Numbered from the stretch's first letter, positions 1-6,027 are shown. The stretch: 6,027 nt of DNA from an uncultured Clostridia bacterium (GCA_947595555.1 CANQES010000083.1:1-6027), one strand, 5' to 3'. Program-made: numbers and translations. Notes: generated by a model not told the origin, from the sequence alone.

Positions 1-74
1 CGCCACTTGCGAGAACCGCTTGAGTGGTGGTGTGAGAGGGAATAAATAAAATAATTATTTATTCTCTACTCGAT
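1..74 (+). mobile_element. 3' end of a group II intron (domains V and VI), cut by window start
   Basis: No protein is visible here; the case rests on RNA structure. Domain V: bases 1-8 pair with 22-29, starting with a CGC triad paired C-G, G.U, C-G and ending in a U.G pair. An unpaired TT (20-21) and a short GCG/CGC upper stem (9-11 with 17-19) follow. Domain VI: 34-36 (GAG) pairs with 69-71 (CTC), then 37-49 pairs with 55-67 around a 5-base loop. A68 is the single bulged base, 7 bases from the inferred 3' end CGAT at 71-74, as expected of a lariat branch point. The linker and tail wording (GTGTGAGAGGG ... CTACTCGAT) resembles bacterial group II intron ends as I remember them. The reverse transcriptase, domains I-IV and 5' end would lie left of the window. 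Whether the intron is complete or active cannot be seen. The upper part of domain V is shorter than the usual 34-nt form, which is the main weakness. Confidence 0.78.
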
Positions 75-644
75 TTTATTATTTTGAACAAATTGATTTA
101 GAACTTTGATTAATTGAACTTTTTCGACGGCTTGTACCTTAGCAGACAAAGTTTCAGCTGTGTCATCTGGTAAAACTTCTACTTTTGTTTGGCTAATAAT
201 AGTGCCTTTATCATATTCTTGATTTACAAAATGGATGGTTGCACCGCTATAATGTTCTTTAGCTTTTATGACGGCTTCATGTACATGCATACCATGCATG
301 CCTTTTCCACCATACTTTGGTAACAAAGAAGGATGAGTATTGATGATTGTATAATTTTCAATTAGTTTTGGGCCAATCATTTTTAAATAACCAGCAAGAA
401 CGATAAGATTAATAGGATATGCAGAAAGAACATCTGCTAATTCTGAATCTCTTAGAGAGGCATCTTTATTTTGAATAATGTATGTATTTATATTATTAAT
501 GTCTGCTCTTTTTAAGGCATAAGCATTTGGGTTATCAGAAACAACTAAATTAATTTGCGCTTCTAATTTGTGCTCATTTATACTGTCGATGACAGCCTGT
601 AAAGTAGAACCATTGCCAGAAGCAAAAATAACTAAATTGTACAT
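66..644 (-). CDS. purN: Phosphoribosylglycinamide formyltransferase (PurN)
   Basis: PurN transfers a formyl group from 10-formyl-tetrahydrofolate to glycinamide ribonucleotide, an early step of cytoplasmic de novo purine synthesis. The 192-residue protein is close to normal family length. It shows the N-terminal phosphate-binding loop ASGNGSTLQA (8-17), the catalytic INTHPSLLPKYGG segment with N102 and H104, and the catalytic Asp in EYDKGTII (D145). The longer loop GKGMHGMHVHEAV (113-125) is of the type seen in many anaerobe PurN proteins rather than the E. coli type. The C-terminal helix, usually EHxxYP, reads EKVQLI here, a mild deviation. The start is supported by a full AGGAGGT (654-660), 9 bases upstream of ATG. 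The gene is divergent from purF and has its own promoter. Its last two codons and TAG stop overlap the 3' end of the inferred group II intron on the other strand, so the extreme C-terminus is probably not ancestral. Confidence 0.96.
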   Translation of the reverse strand: MYNLVIFASGNGSTLQAVIDSINEHKLEAQINLVVSDNPNAYALKRADINNINTYIIQNKDASLRDSELADVLSAYPINLIVLAGYLKMIGPKLIENYTIINTHPSLLPKYGGKGMHGMHVHEAVIKAKEHYSGATIHFVNQEYDKGTIISQTKVEVLPDDTAETLSAKVQAVEKVQLIKVLNQFVQNNKIE

Positions 645-676
645 AAAATAATGACCTCCTAGGATATATTAAAAAT

Positions 677-705
677 AGTTTAGCATGAAAAAAGAATAAA
701 GTCAA
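677..705 (-). promoter_or_regulatory. Sigma-A-type promoter of purN
   Basis: Read on the - strand, TTGACT (700-705) is followed after 17 bases by TAAACT (677-682). A TG one base before the -10 gives an extended -10 element. Transcription would start near 670, leaving a leader of about 25 bases that holds the AGGAGGT site, too short for a riboswitch. The promoter lies within the 90-bp purN/purF spacer, with its -35 about 30 bp from the purF start codon, so divergent transcription of the two genes could interfere. No equally good promoter was found for purF: TATATT at 665-670 is a possible -10 but lacks a matching -35. Confidence 0.72.
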
Positions 706-734
706 ATAAACAAGAGAAAGAAAGGAAAAAAGAA

Positions 735-2159
735 ATGTTTAAAAAATTAAAAGAAGAATGTGGAGTATTTGGAATATATGCGAAAGAAGCAAAAGAAGAT
801 TTAGTTGGACAAGTTTGCATTGGTTTGTCAGCTTTACAGCACAGAGGAGAAGAAAGTTGTGGCGTTGCTATTAATGAGGATGGAATTATTCATTTTCACA
901 AAGATATAGGATTAGTATCAGATGTATTTACTAAAGAGGTACAAAATAGTTTACCACAAGGAAAAATGGCTATAGGGCATGTTCGTTATTCTACTACTGG
1001 AGTGAGTAAGAAAGAAAATGCACAACCAATGGTAGTAAGGCATAAAAAAGGAAATTTAGCCATAGTACATAATGGAAATTTAACTAATGCAGTAGAACTG
1101 AAAAGAGAATTAGAAGAACAAGGAGCAATTTTTACTACGACAAGTGATACTGAAATAATATGCCATGTAATTGTAAGAGAGCGATTAAAAACAAAATCAA
1201 TTGAAGAAGCTGTGAAGAACACCATGAAAATAATCAAAGGGGCTTATTCATTATTAATTATGTCTTCACAAAAATTAATAGCAGTAAGAGACCCTCAAGG
1301 ATTTAGACCTCTTTGCATTGGACATTATGGAGATGACGTTGTATTTGCTTCTGAAAGTTGTGCATTAGACATTATGGGAGCTGAATTTGAGCGTGATATT
1401 GAACCAGGGGAAATAGTAATTGTTTCCAATAATGAAGTAACAAGTGAAAAATTTTTACCAAATGAAAAAAAAGGAATGTGTGTATTTGAATATATTTATT
1501 TTGCTAGACCAGATTCCACAATTGATGGAATAAATGTGCATATTTTCCGCGAAAATGCAGGACGCTGTTTAGCAAAGCAAGCACCAGTAAAAGCAGACAT
1601 CGTAGCTGGAGTTCCAGACTCTGGAATTGATGCAGCACTTGGTTATTCAAAAGAATCTAAAATTCCATATGATGTTGTATTTATAAAAAGTAAATACATA
1701 GGTAGAACATTTATCCAAAATACTCAAAGCAAGAGACGAAAACTTGTGAACCTAAAATTAAATCCATTAAAACACACAGTAAAAGGGAAAAGCATTGTTT
1801 TAGTAGATGATTCTATTGTAAGGGGAACAACATTAACACGAATTATAAAGACTTTAAAAGAAGCAGGTGCAAAAGAGGTGCATATTCGTGTAGCAGCCCC
1901 ACCATTTGTAGATATTTGTTATTTTGGTACAGATATTGATAAAAAAGAAAATTTAATTGCTAATGGAAAAACAGTAGAAGAAATAAGACAAGAAATTGGT
2001 GCTGATACTTTAGAATATTTAAGTTTGGATAGTCTAAAGAAAATAACAAAAGACTGCAAAGTAAGTAATTTTTGCGAAGGTTGTTTTACACATAAATATC
2101 CAATAGAAGTACCAAAGGAAATAGATAAAGACCGTTTTGAAAAAATAAAAATGGGGTAA
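735..2159 (+). CDS. purF: Amidophosphoribosyltransferase (PurF), Fe-S type
   Basis: PurF commits PRPP to purine synthesis: it hydrolyses glutamine and uses the ammonia to form 5-phosphoribosylamine. The 474-residue protein has an N-terminal Ntn-type glutaminase domain and a C-terminal phosphoribosyltransferase domain. The sequence begins MFKKLKEECGVFGIY, so cleavage after E8 would expose C9 as the catalytic nucleophile. The segments GHVRYSTTG (81-89) and VHNGNLTN (111-118) belong to the glutaminase site. The PRPP loop is IVLVDDSIVRGTT (354-366), and RTFIQNTQ (324-331) begins the flexible loop. C249, C395, C447 and C450 match the positions of the 4Fe-4S ligands of the B. subtilis enzyme, which makes that enzyme oxygen-sensitive; an anaerobic host would suit this. 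AAAGGA at 721-726 is the ribosome binding site, with 8 bases between it and the ATG. The gene is divergent from purN and convergent with purC-hisS, so it is probably transcribed alone. Codons include CGT and CGC for arginine. Confidence 0.98.
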   Translation: MFKKLKEECGVFGIYAKEAKEDLVGQVCIGLSALQHRGEESCGVAINEDGIIHFHKDIGLVSDVFTKEVQNSLPQGKMAIGHVRYSTTGVSKKENAQPMVVRHKKGNLAIVHNGNLTNAVELKRELEEQGAIFTTTSDTEIICHVIVRERLKTKSIEEAVKNTMKIIKGAYSLLIMSSQKLIAVRDPQGFRPLCIGHYGDDVVFASESCALDIMGAEFERDIEPGEIVIVSNNEVTSEKFLPNEKKGMCVFEYIYFARPDSTIDGINVHIFRENAGRCLAKQAPVKADIVAGVPDSGIDAALGYSKESKIPYDVVFIKSKYIGRTFIQNTQSKRRKLVNLKLNPLKHTVKGKSIVLVDDSIVRGTTLTRIIKTLKEAGAKEVHIRVAAPPFVDICYFGTDIDKKENLIANGKTVEEIRQEIGADTLEYLSLDSLKKITKDCKVSNFCEGCFTHKYPIEVPKEIDKDRFEKIKMG

Positions 2160-2200
2160 TATGAATCTAAGTAGGAAGCCTAACTTTTGTATTATATAAA

Positions 2201-2234
2201 AATAAGTGAAAGGATTTTAATCTTTTCACTTATT
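2201..2234. terminator. Bidirectional hairpin terminator between purF and purC-hisS
   Basis: The 34 bases form an inverted repeat. AATAAGTGAAAGGATT pairs with AATCTTTTCACTTATT over the whole arm, with one G.U pair and the tip open as a loop. It starts 42 bases after the purF stop and ends 10 bases before the purC-hisS stop, where a shared terminator of convergent genes is expected. Neither side has a long uniform T run, but the - strand exit (TTTATATAAT) is the more T-rich. It also separates the two converging transcripts. Confidence 0.85.
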
Positions 2235-2243
2235 TGCTAAAAC

Positions 2244-4397
2244 TTATTCTTTTACTATTTTGATTACTTCTTCAAAAGGAATAGTTTGTTGTTCCCCTGT
2301 AATCATATTCTTTAATGTCAGAAGATTGCTTTTAATCTCATCTTCGCCTATTATAATTACATATTTAACATTTAAAATGTCTGCATACTTAAACTTTTTT
2401 CCTAATTTTTGGTCTTCTACATTAATTTGGACATTTAGATTTACATCTCTTAACTTTCTAGCTATATCAGCACACATATCATAATTATCTGTCATTGATA
2501 TTATTAGTATATCAGATATGTACTGATTTTCAGCAGATATTATTTTATTATCTATTAATTGAAAGAATAGCCTTGATAATCCTATTGAAATTCCTACTCC
2601 TGGCATTTTTCTATCTGTATAATATTCTGTTAAATTATCATATCTGCCTCCAGAACAAACACTTCCTAAATTTTTATATTTATTTAAGAATGTTTCATAT
2701 ACTGTCCCTGTATAATAATCTAATCCTCTTGCTATTGTTAAATCAATTTTAAAGTTATCCTCTGGAACTCCAAAAATTCTAATAAATTTTATAAGTTGTT
2801 TTAATTCACTTAATCCTTCTTGAAAAACTTCATTATTAATATTTAATTTTTCTAGCTCTTTTACTTTATCATCATTACTTCCTTCGATAGATATAAATTG
2901 CATAATTGTTTTTACTTTTTCTATTTGTATGTTTTTTAGTAATTCATGTTCTACGTTATCAATTCCTATTTTATCAATTTTATCAATTATTCTTAAAATA
3001 TCTGAAGATTCATTTTCTAAATTTAGATTATAGAAAAGACCGTTTAATATTTTTCTATTATTTATACAAATTGTAAATTCATCAAAGCCTAAATTTTTAA
3101 AAGTATTATATATTATTGATGGGATTTCTGCATCATTAATAATTGATAATTTTCCATCTCCTATTATATCAACATCACATTGATAAAATTCTCTATATCT
3201 ACCTCGTTGAGGCTTTTCTCCTCTATATACTTTTCCTATTTGGTATCTTTTAAAAGGAAAACTCAATTTGTCATAGTATTCTGTTACATATTTTGCAAGA
3301 GGTACAGTTAAATCAAACCTAAGCGCTAAATCATTATCTCCTTTTTCGAATCTATATATTTGTTTTTCTGTTTCCCCACCTGCTTTTGCAAGTAATACTT
3401 GTGCATCCTCAATTATAGGTGTATCTAAGGGTAAAAAGCCATATTTTTCATAAGATTTTTGTATTGTTTCTTTCATCTTGTTAAATAATATTTGTTCATT
3501 TGGTAATAATTCCATAAAACCAGGTAAGGTTTTAGGATGTACCTTTGTTAGAATATCATTTCCAGTAAGCAATTTATAAGCCTCTTTATATTTATTAGTA
3601 GTTGTTTTAATAATATCTTCTGGAATTTGAATTCCAGAATTAGGGTCATAACCAGTAGACTTAATCCAGTCACGCATATATTGTTTATCAAAACTTTTTT
3701 GACTTCTACCAACTTCATAATCTGAAGCAGACCAAAATCTACTTGAATCTGGAGTTAATACTTCATCACCAATTACTAATTTGCCTTCTTCATTTATACC
3801 GAATTCTAATTTAGTATCTGCAATAATAACACCTTTAGTTAAAGCATAGTCAGCACATGTTTTATAAATGTCAATTGCTTTACTACGCAATTCTTCTGCT
3901 AAATCTTTTCCAATCAAATTACAAACTTCATCAAAAGATATATTTTCATCATGTCCTTCCTGTGCTTTAGTCGTTGGTGTAAAAATTGGTTCTGGTAATT
4001 TTTCAGATTCTTGTAATCCTTTAGGTAATGTAATACCGCAAACGCTACCATCTTTTTGATAACTTTTCCAACCAGAACCTGTAATATATCCTCTTACGAT
4101 ACATTCTACAGGAATCATTTTTAATTTTTTAACTAACATACTTCTTCCTTCAAACTCTGATGTCTGAAATTCAGTAGGAAAATCTTTTATATCTGTTGAA
4201 ATCATATGATTTGGAATAATATCTTTAATATAATTAAACCAAAACTTTGACATTTGATTTAAAATCTTTCCTTTATTAGGAACAGGAGTTGGTAATATAT
4301 AATCAAAAGCAGAAATTCTATCAGACACAACAAGTAAAAGTTTATCATCATCTACTTCGTAAATATCACGAACCTTGCCACTACTTAATTTTTTCAT
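2244..4397 (-). CDS. PurC-HisRS fusion: SAICAR synthetase joined to histidyl-tRNA synthetase
   Basis: One 717-codon frame holds two complete enzymes. Residues 1 to about 280 are PurC, which joins aspartate to CAIR with ATP to give SAICAR. Visible motifs are SSGKVRDIYEV (5-15), SDRISAFD (25-32), RGYITGSGWKSY (102-113), TKAQEGHDENISF (143-155), IIADTKLEFG (191-200) and DSSRFW (217-222), which marks the longer (about 290-residue) PurC form. Residues about 287-717 are a full-length class II HisRS. Motif 1 lies around LLAKAGGETEKQIYRF (335-350). Motif 2 is KVYRGEKPQRGRYREFYQCD (389-408) with R392. The histidine motifs are ARGLDYYTGTVYE (556-568, catalytic R557) and SGGRYDNL (582-589). Motif 3 is GVGISIGLSRL (600-610, R609), and an anticodon-binding domain follows (about 628-717). 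The linker is only a few residues. No stop, ribosome binding site or good internal start was seen at the junction (near base 3545); the nearest internal ATG (M295) lacks a ribosome binding site. AAGGTGG (4405-4411) lies 7 bases before the start. purE is 29 bases upstream, so the two are probably co-transcribed. The HisRS half avoids CGT/CGC arginine codons, unlike PurC and the neighbours. A HisZ identity is unlikely because all synthetase motifs and the anticodon domain are present. Confidence 0.95.
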   Translation of the reverse strand: MKKLSSGKVRDIYEVDDDKLLLVVSDRISAFDYILPTPVPNKGKILNQMSKFWFNYIKDIIPNHMISTDIKDFPTEFQTSEFEGRSMLVKKLKMIPVECIVRGYITGSGWKSYQKDGSVCGITLPKGLQESEKLPEPIFTPTTKAQEGHDENISFDEVCNLIGKDLAEELRSKAIDIYKTCADYALTKGVIIADTKLEFGINEEGKLVIGDEVLTPDSSRFWSASDYEVGRSQKSFDKQYMRDWIKSTGYDPNSGIQIPEDIIKTTTNKYKEAYKLLTGNDILTKVHPKTLPGFMELLPNEQILFNKMKETIQKSYEKYGFLPLDTPIIEDAQVLLAKAGGETEKQIYRFEKGDNDLALRFDLTVPLAKYVTEYYDKLSFPFKRYQIGKVYRGEKPQRGRYREFYQCDVDIIGDGKLSIINDAEIPSIIYNTFKNLGFDEFTICINNRKILNGLFYNLNLENESSDILRIIDKIDKIGIDNVEHELLKNIQIEKVKTIMQFISIEGSNDDKVKELEKLNINNEVFQEGLSELKQLIKFIRIFGVPEDNFKIDLTIARGLDYYTGTVYETFLNKYKNLGSVCSGGRYDNLTEYYTDRKMPGVGISIGLSRLFFQLIDNKIISAENQYISDILIISMTDNYDMCADIARKLRDVNLNVQINVEDQKLGKKFKYADILNVKYVIIIGEDEIKSNLLTLKNMITGEQQTIPFEEVIKIVKE

Positions 4398-4426
4398 TTT
4401 AAAACCACCTTTATTATAAAAAATAA

Positions 4427-4951
4427 TTATGTCATATTATCTAAATAAGCATCAATACCTAATTCTTGCAATTTTTTATCTTTAGTTGATACAGCATCTT
4501 TTAAAGAATTTTTAAAAGAAAATAATTTGTTTTTTAAATCTTTATTTTCAACGGCCAAAATAGAAGTTGCCAAAATTGCAGCATTTTTGGCTCCGTTAAT
4601 AGCAACAGTTGCTACAGGGATACCAGAAGGCATTTGTACAATAGAATATAAAGAATCAACACCACTTAAAGTTTTGGTATGAATTGGAATTCCTATTACT
4701 GGAACAGTTGGTAACATTGCAGCAAACACACCTGGAAGATGTGCTGCACCTCCCGCACCTGCGATAACAACTTTAACTCCATTTTCATTTAAAGCTTTTG
4801 CATATTCAGTTGCTTTTTCTGGTGTACGATGAACAGAAAGAATTTTAATGTCATAAGAAATTCCCATCTGCTCTAAAAATTTAGCACAGTCTTTCATAAT
4901 TGGTAAATCTGAATCACTACCCATGATAATCGAAACATCAATATTTTTCAT
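4427..4951 (-). CDS. purE: 5-(carboxyamino)imidazole ribonucleotide mutase (PurE, class I)
   Basis: PurE makes CAIR, the substrate of the PurC domain encoded just downstream. The protein of 174 residues matches class I bacterial enzymes, which form octamers and act on N5-CAIR made by PurK; no purK is in the window. Motifs are IIMGSDSDLP (8-17), SVHRTP (39-44) with the catalytic H41, AGAGGAAHLPG (64-74), and SGVDSLYSIVQMPSGIPVATV (96-116, binding the ribonucleotide). The usual wording at the histidine is SAHRTP; Val for Ala is a mild change. The chosen start is the ATG at 4949-4951, because AAGGAG (4959-4964) sits 7 bases before it and the protein then begins MKNIDVSIIMGS like its relatives. 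A reading frame open further upstream to an ATG at 4978 would add nine residues and would place the start inside the promoter -10. The gene is first in a probable two-gene operon with purC-hisS, 29 bases apart. Confidence 0.97.
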   Translation of the reverse strand: MKNIDVSIIMGSDSDLPIMKDCAKFLEQMGISYDIKILSVHRTPEKATEYAKALNENGVKVVIAGAGGAAHLPGVFAAMLPTVPVIGIPIHTKTLSGVDSLYSIVQMPSGIPVATVAINGAKNAAILATSILAVENKDLKNKLFSFKNSLKDAVSTKDKKLQELGIDAYLDNMT

Positions 4952-4976
4952 AGTTTGTCTCCTTACTAAAATACAC

Positions 4977-5005
4977 ATTATATACGATAATTATATATAA
5001 ATCAA
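4977..5005 (-). promoter_or_regulatory. purE promoter, proximal, overlapping the distal one
   Basis: On the - strand TTGATT (5000-5005) is followed after 17 bases by a second exact TATAAT (4977-4982). The start point would be near 4970, only about 20 bases before the purE ATG. Its -35 lies inside the spacer of the distal promoter, so polymerase could not occupy both at once. It may be a genuine alternative promoter or a chance match in AT-rich DNA; the exact -10 and ideal spacing favour the former. Confidence 0.5.
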
Positions 5006-5019
5006 CAAACAAATGTCAA
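4990..5019 (-). promoter_or_regulatory. purE promoter, distal, consensus sigma-A type
   Basis: On the - strand TTGACA (5014-5019) and TATAAT (4990-4995) are both exact consensus hexamers, 18 bases apart. Transcription would begin near 4983, giving a leader of about 30 bases before purE. This promoter should be strong and would drive both purE and the PurC-HisRS fusion. The leader is too short for a purine riboswitch or a T-box. Confidence 0.8.
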
Positions 5020-5108
5020 GAGAAACGAAAATATGAGATAAACGTAAGAAAAGGAAGATAAATATTAAAAAAGGAAAAAATTCTACGGAAATTGGAAAAG
5101 CAAACTCT

Positions 5109-5137
5109 TTGCAAAAAATAAAATATTACAATATTAT
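5109..5137 (+). promoter_or_regulatory. Probable promoter of the M23 peptidase gene
   Basis: TTGCAA (5109-5114) and TATTAT (5132-5137) are 17 bases apart, close to sigma-A consensus. The start point would be near 5144, about 30 bases before the ATG at 5174. Together with the purE promoters it accounts for both directions of transcription out of the 4952-5173 spacer. The rest of that spacer (about 5020-5108) is purine-rich, with no convincing reading frame, hairpin or riboswitch. Confidence 0.55.
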
Positions 5138-5144
5138 TACAATA
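5124..5144 (+). repeat. 10-bp direct repeat over the M23 gene -10 region
   Basis: TATTACAATA occurs at 5124-5133 and again at 5135-5144, one base between copies, so the period is 11 bp or about one helical turn. The copies flank and overlap the proposed -10 and start point. This spacing could place two copies of a regulator on one face of the DNA, but the sequence is simple and AT-rich, so chance is possible. Confidence 0.4.
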
Positions 5145-5173
5145 AAGAAAAATACAAAGGAGATTTATAAACT

Positions 5174-6027
5174 ATGTTTAAAAAAGTAATGATACATACA
5201 AAAAGAAGTATTAAAATCATCCTCCTTTTTCTAGTTTCTATTTTTTTGATTATAGGTATAGTTGCTTTTTTATACAAACCTACTTATAGTGTGTTTATAC
5301 AGGGAGAACAAGTTGGTTATACAGAAGATAAAACATTATTGCAAAAGGAAATTGATAGTTATATAGAAAATGGAGAAAACGGAAGTGAAAATGTAGCTTT
5401 TGTTCAAGTAGAAAATCTTCCTGAATATCGATTATGTTTATTAAAAAAAGATGTAACAGCCAATGATGAAGACATATTTAATAAAATTAAAGAACAAGGA
5501 ATTACATATTATCGTTATTATGCAATATTAGAAAATCAAGAAGAAAAATTATACGTAGCAAATTTTGAAGAAGCGGAAAAAGTAGTAAATGGTTTAAAAG
5601 AAAAGAATAGTTCAAATATAGAAAACATATCTATTTTAGAAAAGTATGAGCCCAACATACAAGAATTAATTACATCAGAAGAAGCAATTTCAAAATTATA
5701 TGTAGAACCAGCAAAAGTAATATCCGTTGCAAAAAATGGATCAGCAGTATATAAAAGGACAGGAAGTGTAAATACATCTTTAACCACTTCATCTGCAAGA
5801 CCTAATATAGGAATAAACCTTATTAGACCGATTTCTGGAACAATTACTTCAAGATTTGGTGTAGGAAGTGCAATAAGAAGGTCTTCACATACTGGATTAG
5901 ACATTGCTGCATCAACGGGAACCCCAATTGCGGCAGCAGCATCTGGTACAGTAACGTTTTCAGGGCGTCAAGGTTCATTTGGAAATATGGTAGTAGTTAC
6001 TCATGGAAATGGAATACAAACATACTA
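5174..6027 (+). CDS. Membrane-anchored M23-family peptidoglycan peptidase (3' end beyond window)
   Basis: The first 284 codons are present. A short positively charged N-terminus (KKVMIHTKRSIK) is followed by one hydrophobic segment at about 15-34 with no obvious signal-peptidase site, so the protein is probably anchored in the membrane facing outward. Residues about 35-190 form an extracytoplasmic region that starts TYSVFIQGEQVGYTEDK, recalling the N-terminal domains of clostridial cell-wall peptidases; I cannot name it. A Ser/Thr-rich stretch (about 197-207) acts as a linker. The M23 (LytM/SpoIIQ-like) domain begins near 217 (RPISGTITSRFG). H239 and D243 in SHTGLD are zinc ligands, and GTPIAAAASGTVTFSG (249-264) and VVVTHGNG (273-280) are typical. 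The last metal-binding HxH motif should lie just past the window edge, so catalytic competence cannot be judged. AAAGGAG (5156-5162) precedes the ATG by 11 bases. The gene points away from purE and shares no obvious function with the purine genes. Confidence 0.9.
   Translation, partial: MFKKVMIHTKRSIKIILLFLVSIFLIIGIVAFLYKPTYSVFIQGEQVGYTEDKTLLQKEIDSYIENGENGSENVAFVQVENLPEYRLCLLKKDVTANDEDIFNKIKEQGITYYRYYAILENQEEKLYVANFEEAEKVVNGLKEKNSSNIENISILEKYEPNIQELITSEEAISKLYVEPAKVISVAKNGSAVYKRTGSVNTSLTTSSARPNIGINLIRPISGTITSRFGVGSAIRRSSHTGLDIAASTGTPIAAAASGTVTFSGRQGSFGNMVVVTHGNGIQTY

Noticed and set aside
284..305. ATGCAT-type repeat in purN
   Set aside because: It encodes the repeated Gly-Met-His of a family-specific PurN loop and is explained by coding sequence.
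637..707. Possible purF promoters such as TTGTAC/TAGGAT or TTTAGC/TCAAAT
   Set aside because: Each matches only about 7 of 12 consensus bases, no better than expected in AT-rich DNA, so no purF promoter is called.
986..1237. Open frame on the - strand inside purF
   Set aside because: It is the complement of a well-supported gene, has no family features, and its hydrophobic look comes from AT-rich antisense.
2169..2187. Small inverted repeat (AGTAGG / CCTAACT) just after purF
   Set aside because: Only six pairs with a bulge; the 34-base hairpin just downstream is a far better terminator.
2260..2752. Two + strand open frames opposite the HisRS domain, with membrane-like composition
   Set aside because: They are antisense to conserved HisRS sequence, rich in Leu/Ile/Phe only because of base composition, and lack ribosome binding sites.
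2244..3545. HisZ (ATP phosphoribosyltransferase regulatory subunit) as identity of the C-terminal half
   Set aside because: Both histidine motifs, the motif 2 and motif 3 arginines and a C-terminal anticodon-binding domain are present, which HisZ lacks or has degraded; no hisG is next to it.
3868..4059. Short + strand open frame opposite PurC
   Set aside because: Antisense shadow of conserved PurC motifs.
4952..5173. Purine riboswitch, T-box leader or PurR box in the purE leader or spacer
   Set aside because: The leaders from the proposed start sites are only 20-30 bases, and I found no aptamer core, T-box sequence or CCGAAC-type inverted pair.
5536..5904. - strand frame of 122 codons opposite the M23 gene
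   Set aside because: The + strand reads a recognisable peptidase with zinc-ligand motif across the same bases.

Overview
The window is AT-rich DNA with strong AGGAGG-type ribosome binding sites and sigma-A-like promoters. This suggests a low-GC Gram-positive bacterium, most likely of the Clostridia. A PurF of the Bacillus type (short propeptide, four cysteines placed to bind a 4Fe-4S cluster) fits that assignment. The species cannot be named from the sequence.

Layout, left to right. Bases 1-74 look like the 3' end of a group II intron (domains V and VI, + strand), cut by the window edge. It ends inside the last codons of purN, which runs on the - strand (66-644). A 90-bp divergent spacer with a clear purN promoter separates purN from purF (+, 735-2159). 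purF converges on a long - strand gene (2244-4397), with a near-perfect hairpin terminator between them. That gene encodes one polypeptide made of a complete SAICAR synthetase (PurC) followed by a complete histidyl-tRNA synthetase (HisRS). Upstream of it in the same apparent operon is purE (-, 4427-4951), driven by two overlapping promoters. After a 200-bp spacer, a + strand gene (5174 to the right edge) encodes a membrane-anchored M23-family cell-wall peptidase, truncated by the window end.

Four steps of de novo purine synthesis are present: PurF (step 1), PurN (glycinamide ribonucleotide formylation), PurE (the CAIR step) and PurC (SAICAR). They are split over divergent and convergent transcription units rather than one collinear operon. 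PurE product feeds PurC directly.

The most notable item is the PurC-HisRS fusion. It joins a purine enzyme two steps from AICAR, which is also a by-product of histidine synthesis, to the enzyme that uses histidine for translation. The second is the intron 3' end, which appears to supply the last two codons and the stop codon of purN in antisense.
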